Assembly: GCA_027531255.1 (NCBI GenBank)
Contig: JAPZRU010000018.1
Span: 1-64,000, forward strand
Source: Steroidobacteraceae bacterium
GTDB taxonomy: Bacteria; Pseudomonadota; Gammaproteobacteria; Steroidobacterales; Steroidobacteraceae
Length of the DNA: 64,000 nt
Reading direction: 5' to 3'
This document shows, piece after piece, positions 51,240 through 59,976 of this stretch. The notes beneath the pieces were generated by a model that searched no databases, was not told the origin of the DNA, and saw nothing but the letters and a program-made list of their open reading frames with translations. Position 1 is the first letter of the stretch. Each line of letters begins with the position of its first letter. The position numbers and the translations under genes were made by a program.

Positions 51240-53105
51240 TCAGATCGCGCGTCGCATCGTACCAACCTGCTCGGCGTCGTCGCCGGCCCGCGACGCTTCC
51301 AGCCCGCCCGCGAAGGCCCGGCCGAGGTAGTCCGGCGGCGGCTCCTCGAGCAGGCGATACAGGTTCGCCAGGTGCCGTCGGTACAGCGCGTCGAAGCTCG
51401 CGACCGTGCCCGACGGGTTGTAGTCGCCGAACCACCACGGCCAGTCGGACCCTTCGCAGACCGCGAGCTGGATCTCGGCGCGGGCCTGGGCACCGTCGTC
51501 GAGCCCGCCCTCGACCATGACCTGGTCGTACGTGCGCTTCGCGTCGCAGAGCATCTCCCAGGCGCGGTTCTTCGCGGGGCAGCCGACCCACGTCGAGAGC
51601 GTGCCGTGCACCCAGCTGCCCGCGCGCAGCGCAGGCAGTTCCGCCTCCGCACCGCCCTCGGCGAGCGCCTGCGAGAAGGTCGCGAGCCGCAGCCGCGGGT
51701 GGTCCGCGAGCGCGCGGTACACGTTGTTCAGGAAGTACCAGCCATTGTAGGGGTAGTGCTCCCACGCGTTCTCGCCGTCGAGCACGATCGCGACGGTGCG
51801 CGAGGGATCGTCGCCGTAGAGATCCGCGAGGTGCTCGAGCCGGTGCACGAAATCGCGCGCCGCGTCGTCGCCGTGCCACTTCGAATAGACGAAGCCGATG
51901 CGGTCCGAGATCTCCTCGTGGCGGAAGAACGTGACCGCGCGGGAGCCCGCGACGCGCCACGGGCGGTTCAGGGTCGACGGCCCGGGCACGGCGCCGGCCC
52001 GCTCGAGGCTGCCGCGCAGCACGCCCTCGCCGGTGGCGAGCCAGTCGAAGCCGAAGGAGTCGAGCAACTGCACGGTCCGCGTGCTGACGGCGCCCTCCGC
52101 CGGCCAGCAGCCCCGCGGCCGCACGCCGAACGCGCGGGCGAAGTCCTGGATCGCGCGCGCGACGTGCCAGCGCGCGCGGCTCTCGCCGCCCGGGTAATCC
52201 GCGTCCGCGGGCAGCGGCACCCCGGGCAGCGCCTCGCGCGCGGACTCGAAGTCGAGCAGCAGCGGGACTATCGGGTGGCCCCACGGCGTCACGGAGAGCT
52301 CGACCTGGCCGGAGCCCATCAGTCGACGGTAACGGGGCACGAGCCCGGCGAGCGCGTCGCCGACGATCTCGACCAGCAGGCGCCGGTCGCCGACGCCGTA
52401 GCCGCGCGCTTTCGCGATCAGCTCCTGCGCGCGCGCGTCGCCGCGGCGAATGCTCTCGCCGAGCCACGCGAGGTGGTACCAGGTGACCAGGTCGTCGAGG
52501 AACGAGCGCGGGTCGGCCGAGGCCGCGAACGCGCGCAGGCCGGCGACGAGGCGCGCGTGGGCGGCATCGGCGTCGGCGTTGCCGCCGCCCGCTCCGCCGC
52601 CGCCGCCCTCGATCGCGTCCTCGTCCGGATGGATCAGGCCGCCGCTGAACACCGGCGGCGACCCGGCGGGGTCGAGCCCCCACTCGCGCAGCAGATGCTC
52701 CGCGCGCTCGACCAGCTCGCGGAACGGTGCGAACCGGTGGACGAGGTGATCGCGGTTCGCGCGCAGGCAGGCCTGCATCAGCTCCGGCCACTCCGCCGGC
52801 GACGCGGGCGCGCCGTCGGCGAGCGCCGCGAGCAGGCGATCCGGGATGCGCTGCCCGGTACGCAGCCACGCGCCGATCGCGGCGCTGTAGTCGTCGAGCT
52901 GCTCGAGCAGGGTCGGCGTGAAGTTGACGACCGCGCACGCGCCCGGCACCGCCTCGAGGTGCTGGGCCATGTCGACGTAGTCCTTGATGCCGTGCAGGTA
53001 GGTCCACGGCTGCACGAACTCGCCCGTGACGAGGTCCCGGTAGTGCGGCTGGTGCATGTGCCAGCACAGCACCACGCGCAGGCGGCGGTCCGCGGCGCCG
53101 TTCAC
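51240..53105 (-). CDS. Glycoside hydrolase family 57 protein
   Basis: This 621-residue protein begins with LRVVLCWHMHQPHYRD, the GH57 first conserved region. The nucleophile is Glu337 in GCWPAEGAVS and the acid/base is Asp443 in IVLDGENAWEHYPYNG. GH57 includes alpha-amylases, amylopullulanases and glycogen branching enzymes. A Gly-rich insert (about 166-176) is present. It starts at GTG 53105, 10 bases after the glgC stop. No GH13 branching enzyme is in the window, so it may supply branching or debranching; which one cannot be read from the sequence. Confidence 0.9.
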   Translation of the reverse strand: MNGAADRRLRVVLCWHMHQPHYRDLVTGEFVQPWTYLHGIKDYVDMAQHLEAVPGACAVVNFTPTLLEQLDDYSAAIGAWLRTGQRIPDRLLAALADGAPASPAEWPELMQACLRANRDHLVHRFAPFRELVERAEHLLREWGLDPAGSPPVFSGGLIHPDEDAIEGGGGGAGGGNADADAAHARLVAGLRAFAASADPRSFLDDLVTWYHLAWLGESIRRGDARAQELIAKARGYGVGDRRLLVEIVGDALAGLVPRYRRLMGSGQVELSVTPWGHPIVPLLLDFESAREALPGVPLPADADYPGGESRARWHVARAIQDFARAFGVRPRGCWPAEGAVSTRTVQLLDSFGFDWLATGEGVLRGSLERAGAVPGPSTLNRPWRVAGSRAVTFFRHEEISDRIGFVYSKWHGDDAARDFVHRLEHLADLYGDDPSRTVAIVLDGENAWEHYPYNGWYFLNNVYRALADHPRLRLATFSQALAEGGAEAELPALRAGSWVHGTLSTWVGCPAKNRAWEMLCDAKRTYDQVMVEGGLDDGAQARAEIQLAVCEGSDWPWWFGDYNPSGTVASFDALYRRHLANLYRLLEEPPPDYLGRAFAGGLEASRAGDDAEQVGTMRRAI

Positions 53106-53115
53106 CGGCCGGCGC

Positions 53116-54381
53116 TCAACCGAGACCGCGGAGCATGTCGGGCGTGACCAGCACGACGCCCTTCTCGGTCACCTCGAAGCGCTTCGCGTCGAGCGCGAGG
53201 TCCACGCCGATGTGCAGGCCGTCCGGGACGTCGCAGCCCTCGTCGACGATCGCGCGCTGGATGATGCAGTTGCGGCCGACGTGGACGTTCGGCAGCAGCA
53301 CGCTGGCGTGCACGTGGGTGCGCTCCTCGAGCCGCACGTCGGAGAACAGCAGGCTCTCGCGCACGTGCGCGCCCGAGACGATCGAGCCGCCGGACACCAT
53401 CGAGTTGATCGCGCAGCCGCGGCGGCCTTCGTCGTCGAGCACGAACTTCGCGGGCGGCCGCTGCAGCTGGTAGGTCCAGATCGGCCACTCCTCGTCGTAG
53501 ATGTTGAGCTCGGGGTTCACGTACACGAGCTCCATGTTGGCCTCGTAGTACGCGTCGAGCGTGCCGACGTCGCGCCAGTAGGCCTGGGCACGCGTGCGCA
53601 CGTCCTGGAACGCGTAGGCGAACACCTGCAGGCGCTCGAGCGCGCCGGGGATGATGTCCCTGCCGAAGTCGTGCGCGCTGTCCTCGCGAGCCGCGTCCTC
53701 GACCAGCAGCTTCTCCAGCAGCCGCGCGTTGAAGACGTAGATGCCCATCGAGGCCAGCGCCATGTCCGGGCGGCCGGGCATCGGCTCCGGGTGCCTCGGC
53801 TTCTCGGAGAACTTGACGACGCGGTTCCACTCGGTGACCGACAGCACGCCGAACTCGGTGGCGCGCTCGACCGGCACCTCGACGACGCCGACCGTGATGT
53901 CGGCGTTCTTCTCGACGTGATACGCGATCATCGGGCCGTAGTCCATCTTGTAGATGTGGTCGCCCGCGAGCACGAGCACGTGCTTGGGACGATGGGCCCG
54001 GATGTACTCGAGGTTCTGGTAGACGGCGTCCGCGGTGCCGCGGTACCACTCCTTGCCGATCTGCTGCTGCGCCGGCACCACGTCGACGAACTCGCCGAAC
54101 TCGCCGCGCAGGTAGTTCCAGCCGCGCTGCACGTGCTGGATCAGCGACTGCGCCTTGTACTGCGTCAGCACGCAGACCTGGCGGATGCCGCTGTTCACGC
54201 AGTTCGACAGCACGAAGTCGACGATCCGGAACTTGCCGCCGAACGGGGTGGCGGGCTTCGCGCGGTGCGTGGTGAGCTGCTTGAGTCGCTCGCCGCGACC
54301 GCCGGCCATGACCACCGCGAGCGTGCCGCTCGTGAGGCGCGAGACGTAGCGGCCGGAACTGGCGCGGGGGACGCGGCTCAT
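53116..54381 (-). CDS. glgC: Glucose-1-phosphate adenylyltransferase
   Basis: This 421-residue enzyme makes ADP-glucose from glucose 1-phosphate and ATP, the committed step of glycogen synthesis. The nucleotidyltransferase signature is VVMAGGRGERLKQLT, followed by KPATPFGGKFRIVDFVLSNC and GTADAVYQNL. LAGDHIYKMDY holds the catalytic Asp, and SEKP comes next. A left-handed beta-helix with NCIIQRAIVDEG repeats closes the protein. Start ATG 54381 is preferred to an in-frame GTG at 54432 because the extra residues look unlike the family. First gene of glgC-GH57-malQ. Confidence 0.95.
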   Translation of the reverse strand: MSRVPRASSGRYVSRLTSGTLAVVMAGGRGERLKQLTTHRAKPATPFGGKFRIVDFVLSNCVNSGIRQVCVLTQYKAQSLIQHVQRGWNYLRGEFGEFVDVVPAQQQIGKEWYRGTADAVYQNLEYIRAHRPKHVLVLAGDHIYKMDYGPMIAYHVEKNADITVGVVEVPVERATEFGVLSVTEWNRVVKFSEKPRHPEPMPGRPDMALASMGIYVFNARLLEKLLVEDAAREDSAHDFGRDIIPGALERLQVFAYAFQDVRTRAQAYWRDVGTLDAYYEANMELVYVNPELNIYDEEWPIWTYQLQRPPAKFVLDDEGRRGCAINSMVSGGSIVSGAHVRESLLFSDVRLEERTHVHASVLLPNVHVGRNCIIQRAIVDEGCDVPDGLHIGVDLALDAKRFEVTEKGVVLVTPDMLRGLG

Positions 54382-54536
54382 GCGGGGTGGCTCTCCGGTC
54401 CGCGGCTCGGCGACGTGTTCACGGGTGGGCACGGCTCATGCGGGGCGGGGGGCGACGCGGGCTATGTTACCGGGGGACCGGGGTGCTGCAACCGGGGCGG
54501 GCGCTCCCCCGCCGATGCGCCCGTTGTGGCGACGGC

Positions 54537-54590
54537 GCGAAACGGGGTCGGCCCCGCTTGCGCCGAAACAGGGGGCCGACCCCGTTTCGC
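54537..54590. repeat. Dispersed palindromic element, copy 5 (two inverted arms)
   Basis: GCGAAACGGGGTCGGCCCCG and GGGGCCGACCCCGTTTCGC-type arms face each other across about 8 bases, directly after the glgP stop codon. The rest of 54382-54592 holds only a duplicated GGCTCATGCGGGG stretch. Confidence 0.65.
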
Positions 54591-54592
54591 GG

Positions 54593-57202
54593 TCACAGCC
54601 AGCGCATCAGCCCCAGCTCGTACGGATGCGAGAGCAGCGCGTGGCGCGGCACCGCACGCACCTCGGCCGAGAGCTGGCCGCACCATGGAGGCGTGCACTC
54701 GATCGCATAGACGTGCGCACCGTCCGGCTCGACCACGCCGGTCGGCACGAACACCTCGATCGCGACCTCGTGGCCGTCGCGGATCCGCACGCGCTCCTCC
54801 TCGTAGCCGAACGAGCAGAGCGCCGGGCTCTCGTACGGTCCGTCGGGCAGCGTGCGCGTCAGCAGCAGCTCGACTCGCGCGTCCGCCGGCGCGAGGCCGT
54901 TCAGGTGCACCGCGACCCGCATGTTCACCTTGTCGCCGAAGGCGACCCGCTCGGGCCGCTCGGAAGCCATGCGCAGGCGCACGCCCGGCCATGCGTGGCC
55001 GACGTGCTCGCGCCAGGCGGCGAGCTCGCGGGCACCCGCGCAGCCGTCCGCGGCCAGTCGCCGGCCGTGCGCGGCCGCGGGCCGGTACAGGCCGGTCACG
55101 TAGTTCGAGACCATGCGGCGCGTGTTGAAGGCGGGGATGACCGTCGCCATCGAGCGCTTGGCGCGGGCCACCCACCGCAGCGGCAGGCCGCGTTCGTCGC
55201 GCTCGTAGTACGACGGCACCACCTGGTCCTGCAGGATCTCGTACAGCGAGCGGGCGTCCTCGTCGTCGCGCCGGTTCGGGTCCTCGAGCGTCGAGTTCGG
55301 GATCGCCCAGCCGTTCTGGCCGTCGTAGCCTTCGGCCCACCAGCCGTCGAGCACGGACAGGTTGATCGTGCCGTTGATGCCCGCCTTCATGCCGCTCGTA
55401 CCCGAGGCCTCGAGCGGGTAGACCGGGTTGTTCAGCCACACGTCGACGCCCGCGACCATCGAGCGCGCGAGGCCCATGTCGTAGTCCTCGATGAACAGCA
55501 CGCGCCCGAGGAACTCCGGACGGTTCGCCATCTCGTGGACCTCGCGGATCAGGCGGCGGCCCGGCTCGTCGGCCGGGTGCGCCTTGCCGGCGAACACGAA
55601 CACCACCGGGCGGTCCGGGTCGCCGACGATCGAGTCGAGCCACCGCGGGTCGCGGAACAGCAGCGTGGCGCGCTTGTAGGTCGCGAAGCGGCGCGCGAAG
55701 CCGATCGTCAGCACGCGCGGGTTCTCGGGGTCGAGGAAGCGCGCCTGCCGCTGGAAGTGCGCTTCGCTCACGTTGTTGCGCGTGCACTGGCGCTTCAGCC
55801 GCTCGCGCACCAGCCGCAGCATGCTGGACTTGATGGCCTGCCGCGTCTCCCAGAACAGCGTGTCGGGCAGGTCGTAGACGCGCGACCAGTACGTCGCGTC
55901 CGCGAGCTGCGTGCGCCACTCGTCGCCGTACTGCACGTCGAACAGGTCCTTCCAGCGCTGGAACAGGAAGGTCGGCACGTGCACGCCGTTGGTCACGTAG
56001 CCGATCGGGTTGTCCTCGGGCGGCACCTCCGGCCACGCCTGCGCGCAGATCGCGGACGACACCCCGCCGTGGATCCGGCTGACGCCGTTCTGCCGGCGCG
56101 ACAGGCCGAGCGCGAGCGACGTCAGGTTGAAGCGCGCGTGCTCGTGGATGCGGCCGAGCGCGAGGAACGCCTCGGGCGCGAGGCCGAGCGCCCCCGCGTA
56201 CTCGCCGAGGTAGCGCAGCACGAGTTCGCCGTGGAATGCGTCGTGGCCCGCCGCGACCGGCGTATGGGTCGTGAACACGCTCTGCGCGGCGACCGCCTCG
56301 CGCGCGGCGGCGAACGGCACGCCCGCCGCGACGAGTTCGCGCATCAGTTCGAGCCCGAGGAAGGCCGCGTGGCCTTCGTTCATGTGCCAGACGGTCGGGT
56401 GCAGGCCGAGCGCGCGCAGCGCCTTCACGCCGCCGATGCCGAGCACGATCTCCTGGCGGATCCGCGTCTCCTCGTCGCCGCCGTAGAGCTTGTGCGTGAT
56501 CTCGCGCTCCCGCTCGTCGTTCTCGGGCACGTTGGTGTCGAGCAGCACGACGTCGATGCGGCCGGCGCGGGCGCGCCAGACCTGCGCGTGCACGTCGCGC
56601 GCCGCGAGGCGCACGACGATCCGCACCGGGTGGCCGTGCGCGTCGACCGCCTGCTGCACGGGCAGGTCCTGCGAGCCGAAGTCGCGGTACTGCGGCAGCT
56701 GGTTGCCGGCGGTGTCGACGGTCTGCGTGAAGTAGCCCTGCCGGTAGAGGAGCCCCACCGCGACGAACTCGAGGCCGAGGTCGCTCGCGGTCTTGCAGTG
56801 GTCGCCGGCCAGGATGCCGAGACCGCCCGAGTAGATCGGGAAGCTCTCGTGGAACCCGTACTCGGCGCAGAAGTAGGCGATCAGGTCGCCGGGCTCGAGG
56901 TGCGCGGCCGTCGCGGGCCGCGGCTCGGAGCGGTAAGCGTCGAAGCTGCGCAGCACCTTGCGGTACTGCTCGAGGAACGCGGGATCCTCCGCGGCCCTGT
57001 CGAGCGTCCACTGGTCCACGCAGCGGAGGAACAGGCGCGGATTGCCGCTGACGCTCTTCCAGAGTTCGGCATCGAGGGATTCGAACAGCTTGCGCGTGGG
57101 GCGGTGCCAGCTGAAGCGCAGGTTGGCGGCGAGTTCCTCCAGGCGCGCCAGCGGCGCCGGCAGGCTCGGGTTGACCTCGAGGACGAACTTCTGTCGGGAC
57201 AT
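54593..57202 (-). CDS. glgP: Alpha-glucan (glycogen) phosphorylase
   Basis: This 869-residue phosphorylase of the archaeal/mycobacterial type carries an N-terminal DUF3417 domain (about 10-115). It releases glucose 1-phosphate from glycogen. The PLP-site Lys is in EASGTSGMKAGINGTINLSVLDGWW, and GARRFATYKR-like GFARRFATYKRATL precedes it. YSGGLGILAGDHCKTASDLGLEFVAVGLLY lies near residue 124-153. Length is typical of the group. It is transcribed toward glgC but separated from it by about 210 bp and a palindromic element. Confidence 0.95.
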   Translation of the reverse strand: MSRQKFVLEVNPSLPAPLARLEELAANLRFSWHRPTRKLFESLDAELWKSVSGNPRLFLRCVDQWTLDRAAEDPAFLEQYRKVLRSFDAYRSEPRPATAAHLEPGDLIAYFCAEYGFHESFPIYSGGLGILAGDHCKTASDLGLEFVAVGLLYRQGYFTQTVDTAGNQLPQYRDFGSQDLPVQQAVDAHGHPVRIVVRLAARDVHAQVWRARAGRIDVVLLDTNVPENDEREREITHKLYGGDEETRIRQEIVLGIGGVKALRALGLHPTVWHMNEGHAAFLGLELMRELVAAGVPFAAAREAVAAQSVFTTHTPVAAGHDAFHGELVLRYLGEYAGALGLAPEAFLALGRIHEHARFNLTSLALGLSRRQNGVSRIHGGVSSAICAQAWPEVPPEDNPIGYVTNGVHVPTFLFQRWKDLFDVQYGDEWRTQLADATYWSRVYDLPDTLFWETRQAIKSSMLRLVRERLKRQCTRNNVSEAHFQRQARFLDPENPRVLTIGFARRFATYKRATLLFRDPRWLDSIVGDPDRPVVFVFAGKAHPADEPGRRLIREVHEMANRPEFLGRVLFIEDYDMGLARSMVAGVDVWLNNPVYPLEASGTSGMKAGINGTINLSVLDGWWAEGYDGQNGWAIPNSTLEDPNRRDDEDARSLYEILQDQVVPSYYERDERGLPLRWVARAKRSMATVIPAFNTRRMVSNYVTGLYRPAAAHGRRLAADGCAGARELAAWREHVGHAWPGVRLRMASERPERVAFGDKVNMRVAVHLNGLAPADARVELLLTRTLPDGPYESPALCSFGYEEERVRIRDGHEVAIEVFVPTGVVEPDGAHVYAIECTPPWCGQLSAEVRAVPRHALLSHPYELGLMRWL

Positions 57203-57372
57203 GGGCAGAGGGATCCGGCGAACCGCAAGCGCGCAAGTCTACAGACGCACCCCCGGACCCGCCTTAACGCGCCGTCACGCAGCCGTATGCGGTGCGTTTC
57301 GGCACTTTTCGCCGCTCGCTGCGGCTTGCGACGAACCGCCCGCCGATCGCGACCAGCCGCTAGTGCGAAGTG

Positions 57373-57400
57373 TTGACTAGTATTTGGTTAATACTATGAT
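57373..57400 (+). promoter_or_regulatory. padR promoter with a perfect palindromic operator
   Basis: TTGACT (57373-57378) and TATGAT (57395-57400) are 16 bp apart. A perfect 7-bp inverted repeat, TAGTATT-tggtt-AATACTA (57378-57396), fills the spacer. This is the form expected of a PadR-type autorepressor site. The ATG lies 11 nt after the -10, leaving a leader of about 5 nt. Confidence 0.7.
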
Positions 57401-57411
57401 GTGCTTCACGT

Positions 57412-57852
57412 ATGCAGCCCCACGATGGCATCGACGGCTTCGAGACCCCGGCACCGGCCGAGTCGGCGGACCTGGAGGCCCTGGTCCGCAAGTTCCAGAA
57501 GGAACTGAACTCCGGGCTGATCGCGCTCGTGCTGCTCGCGGTGCTCGACCGCGCCGGCGACGAGCTCTACGGCTACCAGATCGCGAAGCAGCTCCAGGGG
57601 GCCGCCGACGGCGAAGGCGCGCCGGTCAAGCAGGGAGCGCTCTACCCCGTGCTGCGCACGCTCTCCGCGCAGGGGCTGCTGACCAGCCGCGTGGTGCCGT
57701 CGGTGGCGGGGCCACCGCGACGCTACTACCGCATCACCGAGCTCGGCCGCGCCACGCTCGCCCGCTGGCTCGGCATCTGGCGCCGCACGCGCGGCTTCGT
57801 CGAGCAGACGACCGAGGGCGTCGCGCCCATCGATCCGAGGACCGAGAAATGA
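57412..57852 (+). CDS. PadR-family transcriptional regulator
   Basis: This 146-residue protein has a winged helix at about 38-115. ALVLLAVLDRAGDELYGYQIAKQL, GALYPVLRTLSAQGLLTSRVV and RRYYRITELGRATLARWLG are the standard PadR blocks. An N-terminal 35-residue extension is acidic. The operator over its promoter suggests autorepression. Its stop overlaps the ATG of the membrane protein gene (ATGA), so it forms a PadR/HAAS-type pair in which the two products usually act together. Confidence 0.93.
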   Translation: MQPHDGIDGFETPAPAESADLEALVRKFQKELNSGLIALVLLAVLDRAGDELYGYQIAKQLQGAADGEGAPVKQGALYPVLRTLSAQGLLTSRVVPSVAGPPRRYYRITELGRATLARWLGIWRRTRGFVEQTTEGVAPIDPRTEK

Positions 57853-58766
57853 TCCGCCCCGCCCCCCGTTCCATCGACCAGTACCTCGAGCAGCTGCGCG
57901 AGGCGCTGCGCGGCGAGGATCCGGCGCTGGTGCAGGACGCGCTCTACGACGCCGAGGAATACCTGCGCGCCGAACTCGCTACCCACGCCGGCAGGAGCGA
58001 GGCGGACGTGCTCGAGCTGATCGCGAGCACCTACGGCGCGCCGGACGAGGTGGCCGACGCGTACCGCACCACCGAAGCCACGGTCCGCGCGGCGCTCGCG
58101 CCGCCGGCGCCGCCGACCCGGCGCACGCCGTTCGGCCGCTTCTTCGGCGTCTACGCGGACAGCCGCGCGTGGACCGCGCTGTTCTACATGGTGCTGGCGC
58201 TGGTCACCGGCATCTTCTACTTCACGGTGACGGTCACGGGCCTGTCGATGTCGGCCGGGCTCGCGATCCTGATCGTCGGCGTGCCGTTCTTCCTGATGTT
58301 CGTCGGCTTCACGCGCCTGCTGTCGCTGGTCGAAGGGCGGCTCGTCGAGGCGCTGCTCGGCGTGCGCATGCCGCGCCGGCCGGTGCGCCGCACGGCGGAC
58401 GCGGGGGTGCTGGAGCGCATCAAGGAGATGCTGGTCGACCGCCGCACGTGGACCACGATGCTGTACCTGCTGCTGATGCTGCCGCTCGGCGTCGCCTACT
58501 TCGTGGGCGCGGTGGTCGGGCTCTCGCTCGGCTTCGGGTTCGTCGTCGGCGGCCTCGTGCTGATCCTGCAGGCGGTCGGCGTCGACGTCGGCCAGAACGT
58601 AGGCATCGACGGCGAGCCGATCTCCGCACTGTGGGCGCCCCTGATGCTGGTCGGCGGCGTGGTGCTGACGACGCTCCTGATGCACGCGGCGAAGTGGATC
58701 GGCCAGGGCCACGGCTGGTTCGCGAAGACGCTGCTGGTCGCGCCGGCGCGCGAGGCGACCGCTTGA
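57849..58766 (+). CDS. HAAS/DUF1700-type membrane sensor protein
   Basis: This 305-residue protein has an N-terminal helical HAAS domain (about 8-80; YLEQLREALRGEDPALVQDALYDAEEYLRAEL). Two repeated membrane units of paired helices follow (about 105-150 and 205-250), each introduced by a DxRTWT/DSRAWT motif; this is the 'putative sensor' domain. These are partners of PadR regulators and respond to the cell envelope. The start overlaps the padR stop. Confidence 0.85.
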   Translation: MIRPAPRSIDQYLEQLREALRGEDPALVQDALYDAEEYLRAELATHAGRSEADVLELIASTYGAPDEVADAYRTTEATVRAALAPPAPPTRRTPFGRFFGVYADSRAWTALFYMVLALVTGIFYFTVTVTGLSMSAGLAILIVGVPFFLMFVGFTRLLSLVEGRLVEALLGVRMPRRPVRRTADAGVLERIKEMLVDRRTWTTMLYLLLMLPLGVAYFVGAVVGLSLGFGFVVGGLVLILQAVGVDVGQNVGIDGEPISALWAPLMLVGGVVLTTLLMHAAKWIGQGHGWFAKTLLVAPAREATA

Positions 58767-59416
58767 GCGGTCGGCAGGTGCTGGCCGCGGCGCTGCTGGC
58801 CGCGGCGGGCGCCGGCGCGTGCGCGACCGCCCCGGCCGGGCCGCCGGCATCGACGGCGAGCGCAACGCCGGCCCCGTCGCTCGCGGGAACGCTGCCGCGG
58901 GCCTGCACCGCGCTCCCCGACGCCGAGTTCCGGGCGCGCCTCGCCGGCGGGGTCGACCGCGAACTGCAGTGGCGCGGCGCCGAACTCGAGTGCGAGGGCA
59001 TGGCGCGGCCGGACGGCCGCGGCGTGCGCGTCGTGTTCGCCGGACGCGCGGGCGACGAACGCCTGACGTTCGTGTTCGGCATCCCGCGGCTCGCCGAGGG
59101 CGATTCCGGCACCGGGGTGCCGGTCAACGTCACCGTGATACGCGACGGCCGCGGCGTCTACGGCACGCAGGGCGAGGACCGCTGCACGCTCGACTCGGTG
59201 CGACAGGCGCCGCTCGACGCGGTGGAGCCGCCGCCGCGCGAGGCGGCCGAACCGCGCCGCTGGCGCATCGAGGCGCGTGGCTTCTGTCTCGAGCCGGCGC
59301 GGGCAGTCGCGGGCGAAACGAACGATGCGATACTCGTCGCCACGTTCGATTTCGTCGGTGTGCTCACGTGGCTCCATTCCCCGGCCGATTCCGCGGCCTC
59401 CGCACCGCGCTCCTAG
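58763..59416 (+). CDS. Hypothetical lipoprotein
   Basis: This protein of about 217 residues starts at TTG 58763, overlapping the previous stop (TTGA). It has a hydrophobic signal and a lipobox AGAC (Cys about residue 20), then a Pro/Ala/Ser linker. A beta-rich domain with three Cys residues follows (CTALPDAEF, LECEGMARPDG, DRCTLDSVRQ). I do not recognise it. Its end overlaps the DUF192 gene by 49 nt. Third gene of the PadR operon. Confidence 0.7.
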   Translation: MSGRQVLAAALLAAAGAGACATAPAGPPASTASATPAPSLAGTLPRACTALPDAEFRARLAGGVDRELQWRGAELECEGMARPDGRGVRVVFAGRAGDERLTFVFGIPRLAEGDSGTGVPVNVTVIRDGRGVYGTQGEDRCTLDSVRQAPLDAVEPPPREAAEPRRWRIEARGFCLEPARAVAGETNDAILVATFDFVGVLTWLHSPADSAASAPRS

Positions 59417-59904
59417 CGTTCTGCGCCACCGCGTGCCTCGCGGTACCGGTCCTCGGGCCGGCGCCGTCGCGCGCCGCCGACGGCACCACGCAGGAGTCGT
59501 TGCGCGAACCGCTGGAGCGCTTCCCGCAGTCGCGCGTGGTGGTCGATACGGGCGGCCGCAGCCACGCGTTCCAGGTGTGGGTGGCCGACACGGAGCCGCG
59601 TCGCGCCCAGGGCCTGATGTGGGTGCGCGAACTGCCCGCCGACCGCGGCATGCTGTTCGTGTTCGATCGCCCGCAGGCGATGTCCTTCTGGATGAAGAAC
59701 ACCTTCGTGCCGCTCGACCTGCTGTTCGTCGCGCCCGACGGCCGCATCATCCGCATCGCCGCGGACGCGAAGCCCCACTCGCTCGCACCGATCGACTCGA
59801 TGGGCGTCGCGCTGGGGGTGCTGGAAGTGCGCGCCGGCACGGCGCAGAGGCTCGGGATCCGCGCCGGGCACCGCCTGCGGCATCCGGCGTTCGAACGGCG
59901 CTGA
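59368..59904 (+). CDS. DUF192-domain protein, exported
   Basis: This 178-residue protein has a signal peptide (about 9-35). The DUF192 domain follows (about 60-175): FQVWVADTEPRRAQGLMWV, MLFVFDRPQAMSFWMKNTFVPLDLLFV (parts of the signature R-x-x-G-L-M ... F-W-M-K-N-T). ISVVLEV-like ALGVLEVRAGTAQRLGIRAGH closes it. The function is unknown. The GTG at 59368 gives the complete signal peptide and lies inside the previous gene. Confidence 0.9.
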   Translation: MAPFPGRFRGLRTALLAFCATACLAVPVLGPAPSRAADGTTQESLREPLERFPQSRVVVDTGGRSHAFQVWVADTEPRRAQGLMWVRELPADRGMLFVFDRPQAMSFWMKNTFVPLDLLFVAPDGRIIRIAADAKPHSLAPIDSMGVALGVLEVRAGTAQRLGIRAGHRLRHPAFERR

Positions 59905-59913
59905 CTCCTCGGG

Positions 59914-59919
59914 TATGAT
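59914..59919 (+). promoter_or_regulatory. -10 element of the OmpA-like gene
   Basis: TATGAT, followed by a GC-rich inverted repeat (CGCGCCGGCC / GCGCGCCGGCC, 59929-59954) in the leader. AAGGAG at 59964-59969 is the ribosome-binding site for the GTG at 59977. Confidence 0.45.
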
Positions 59920-59976
59920 CGCGGCCCGCGCGCCGGCCGGCGTGCGCGCCGGCCCGCAGCCACAAGGAGTCCGGCC

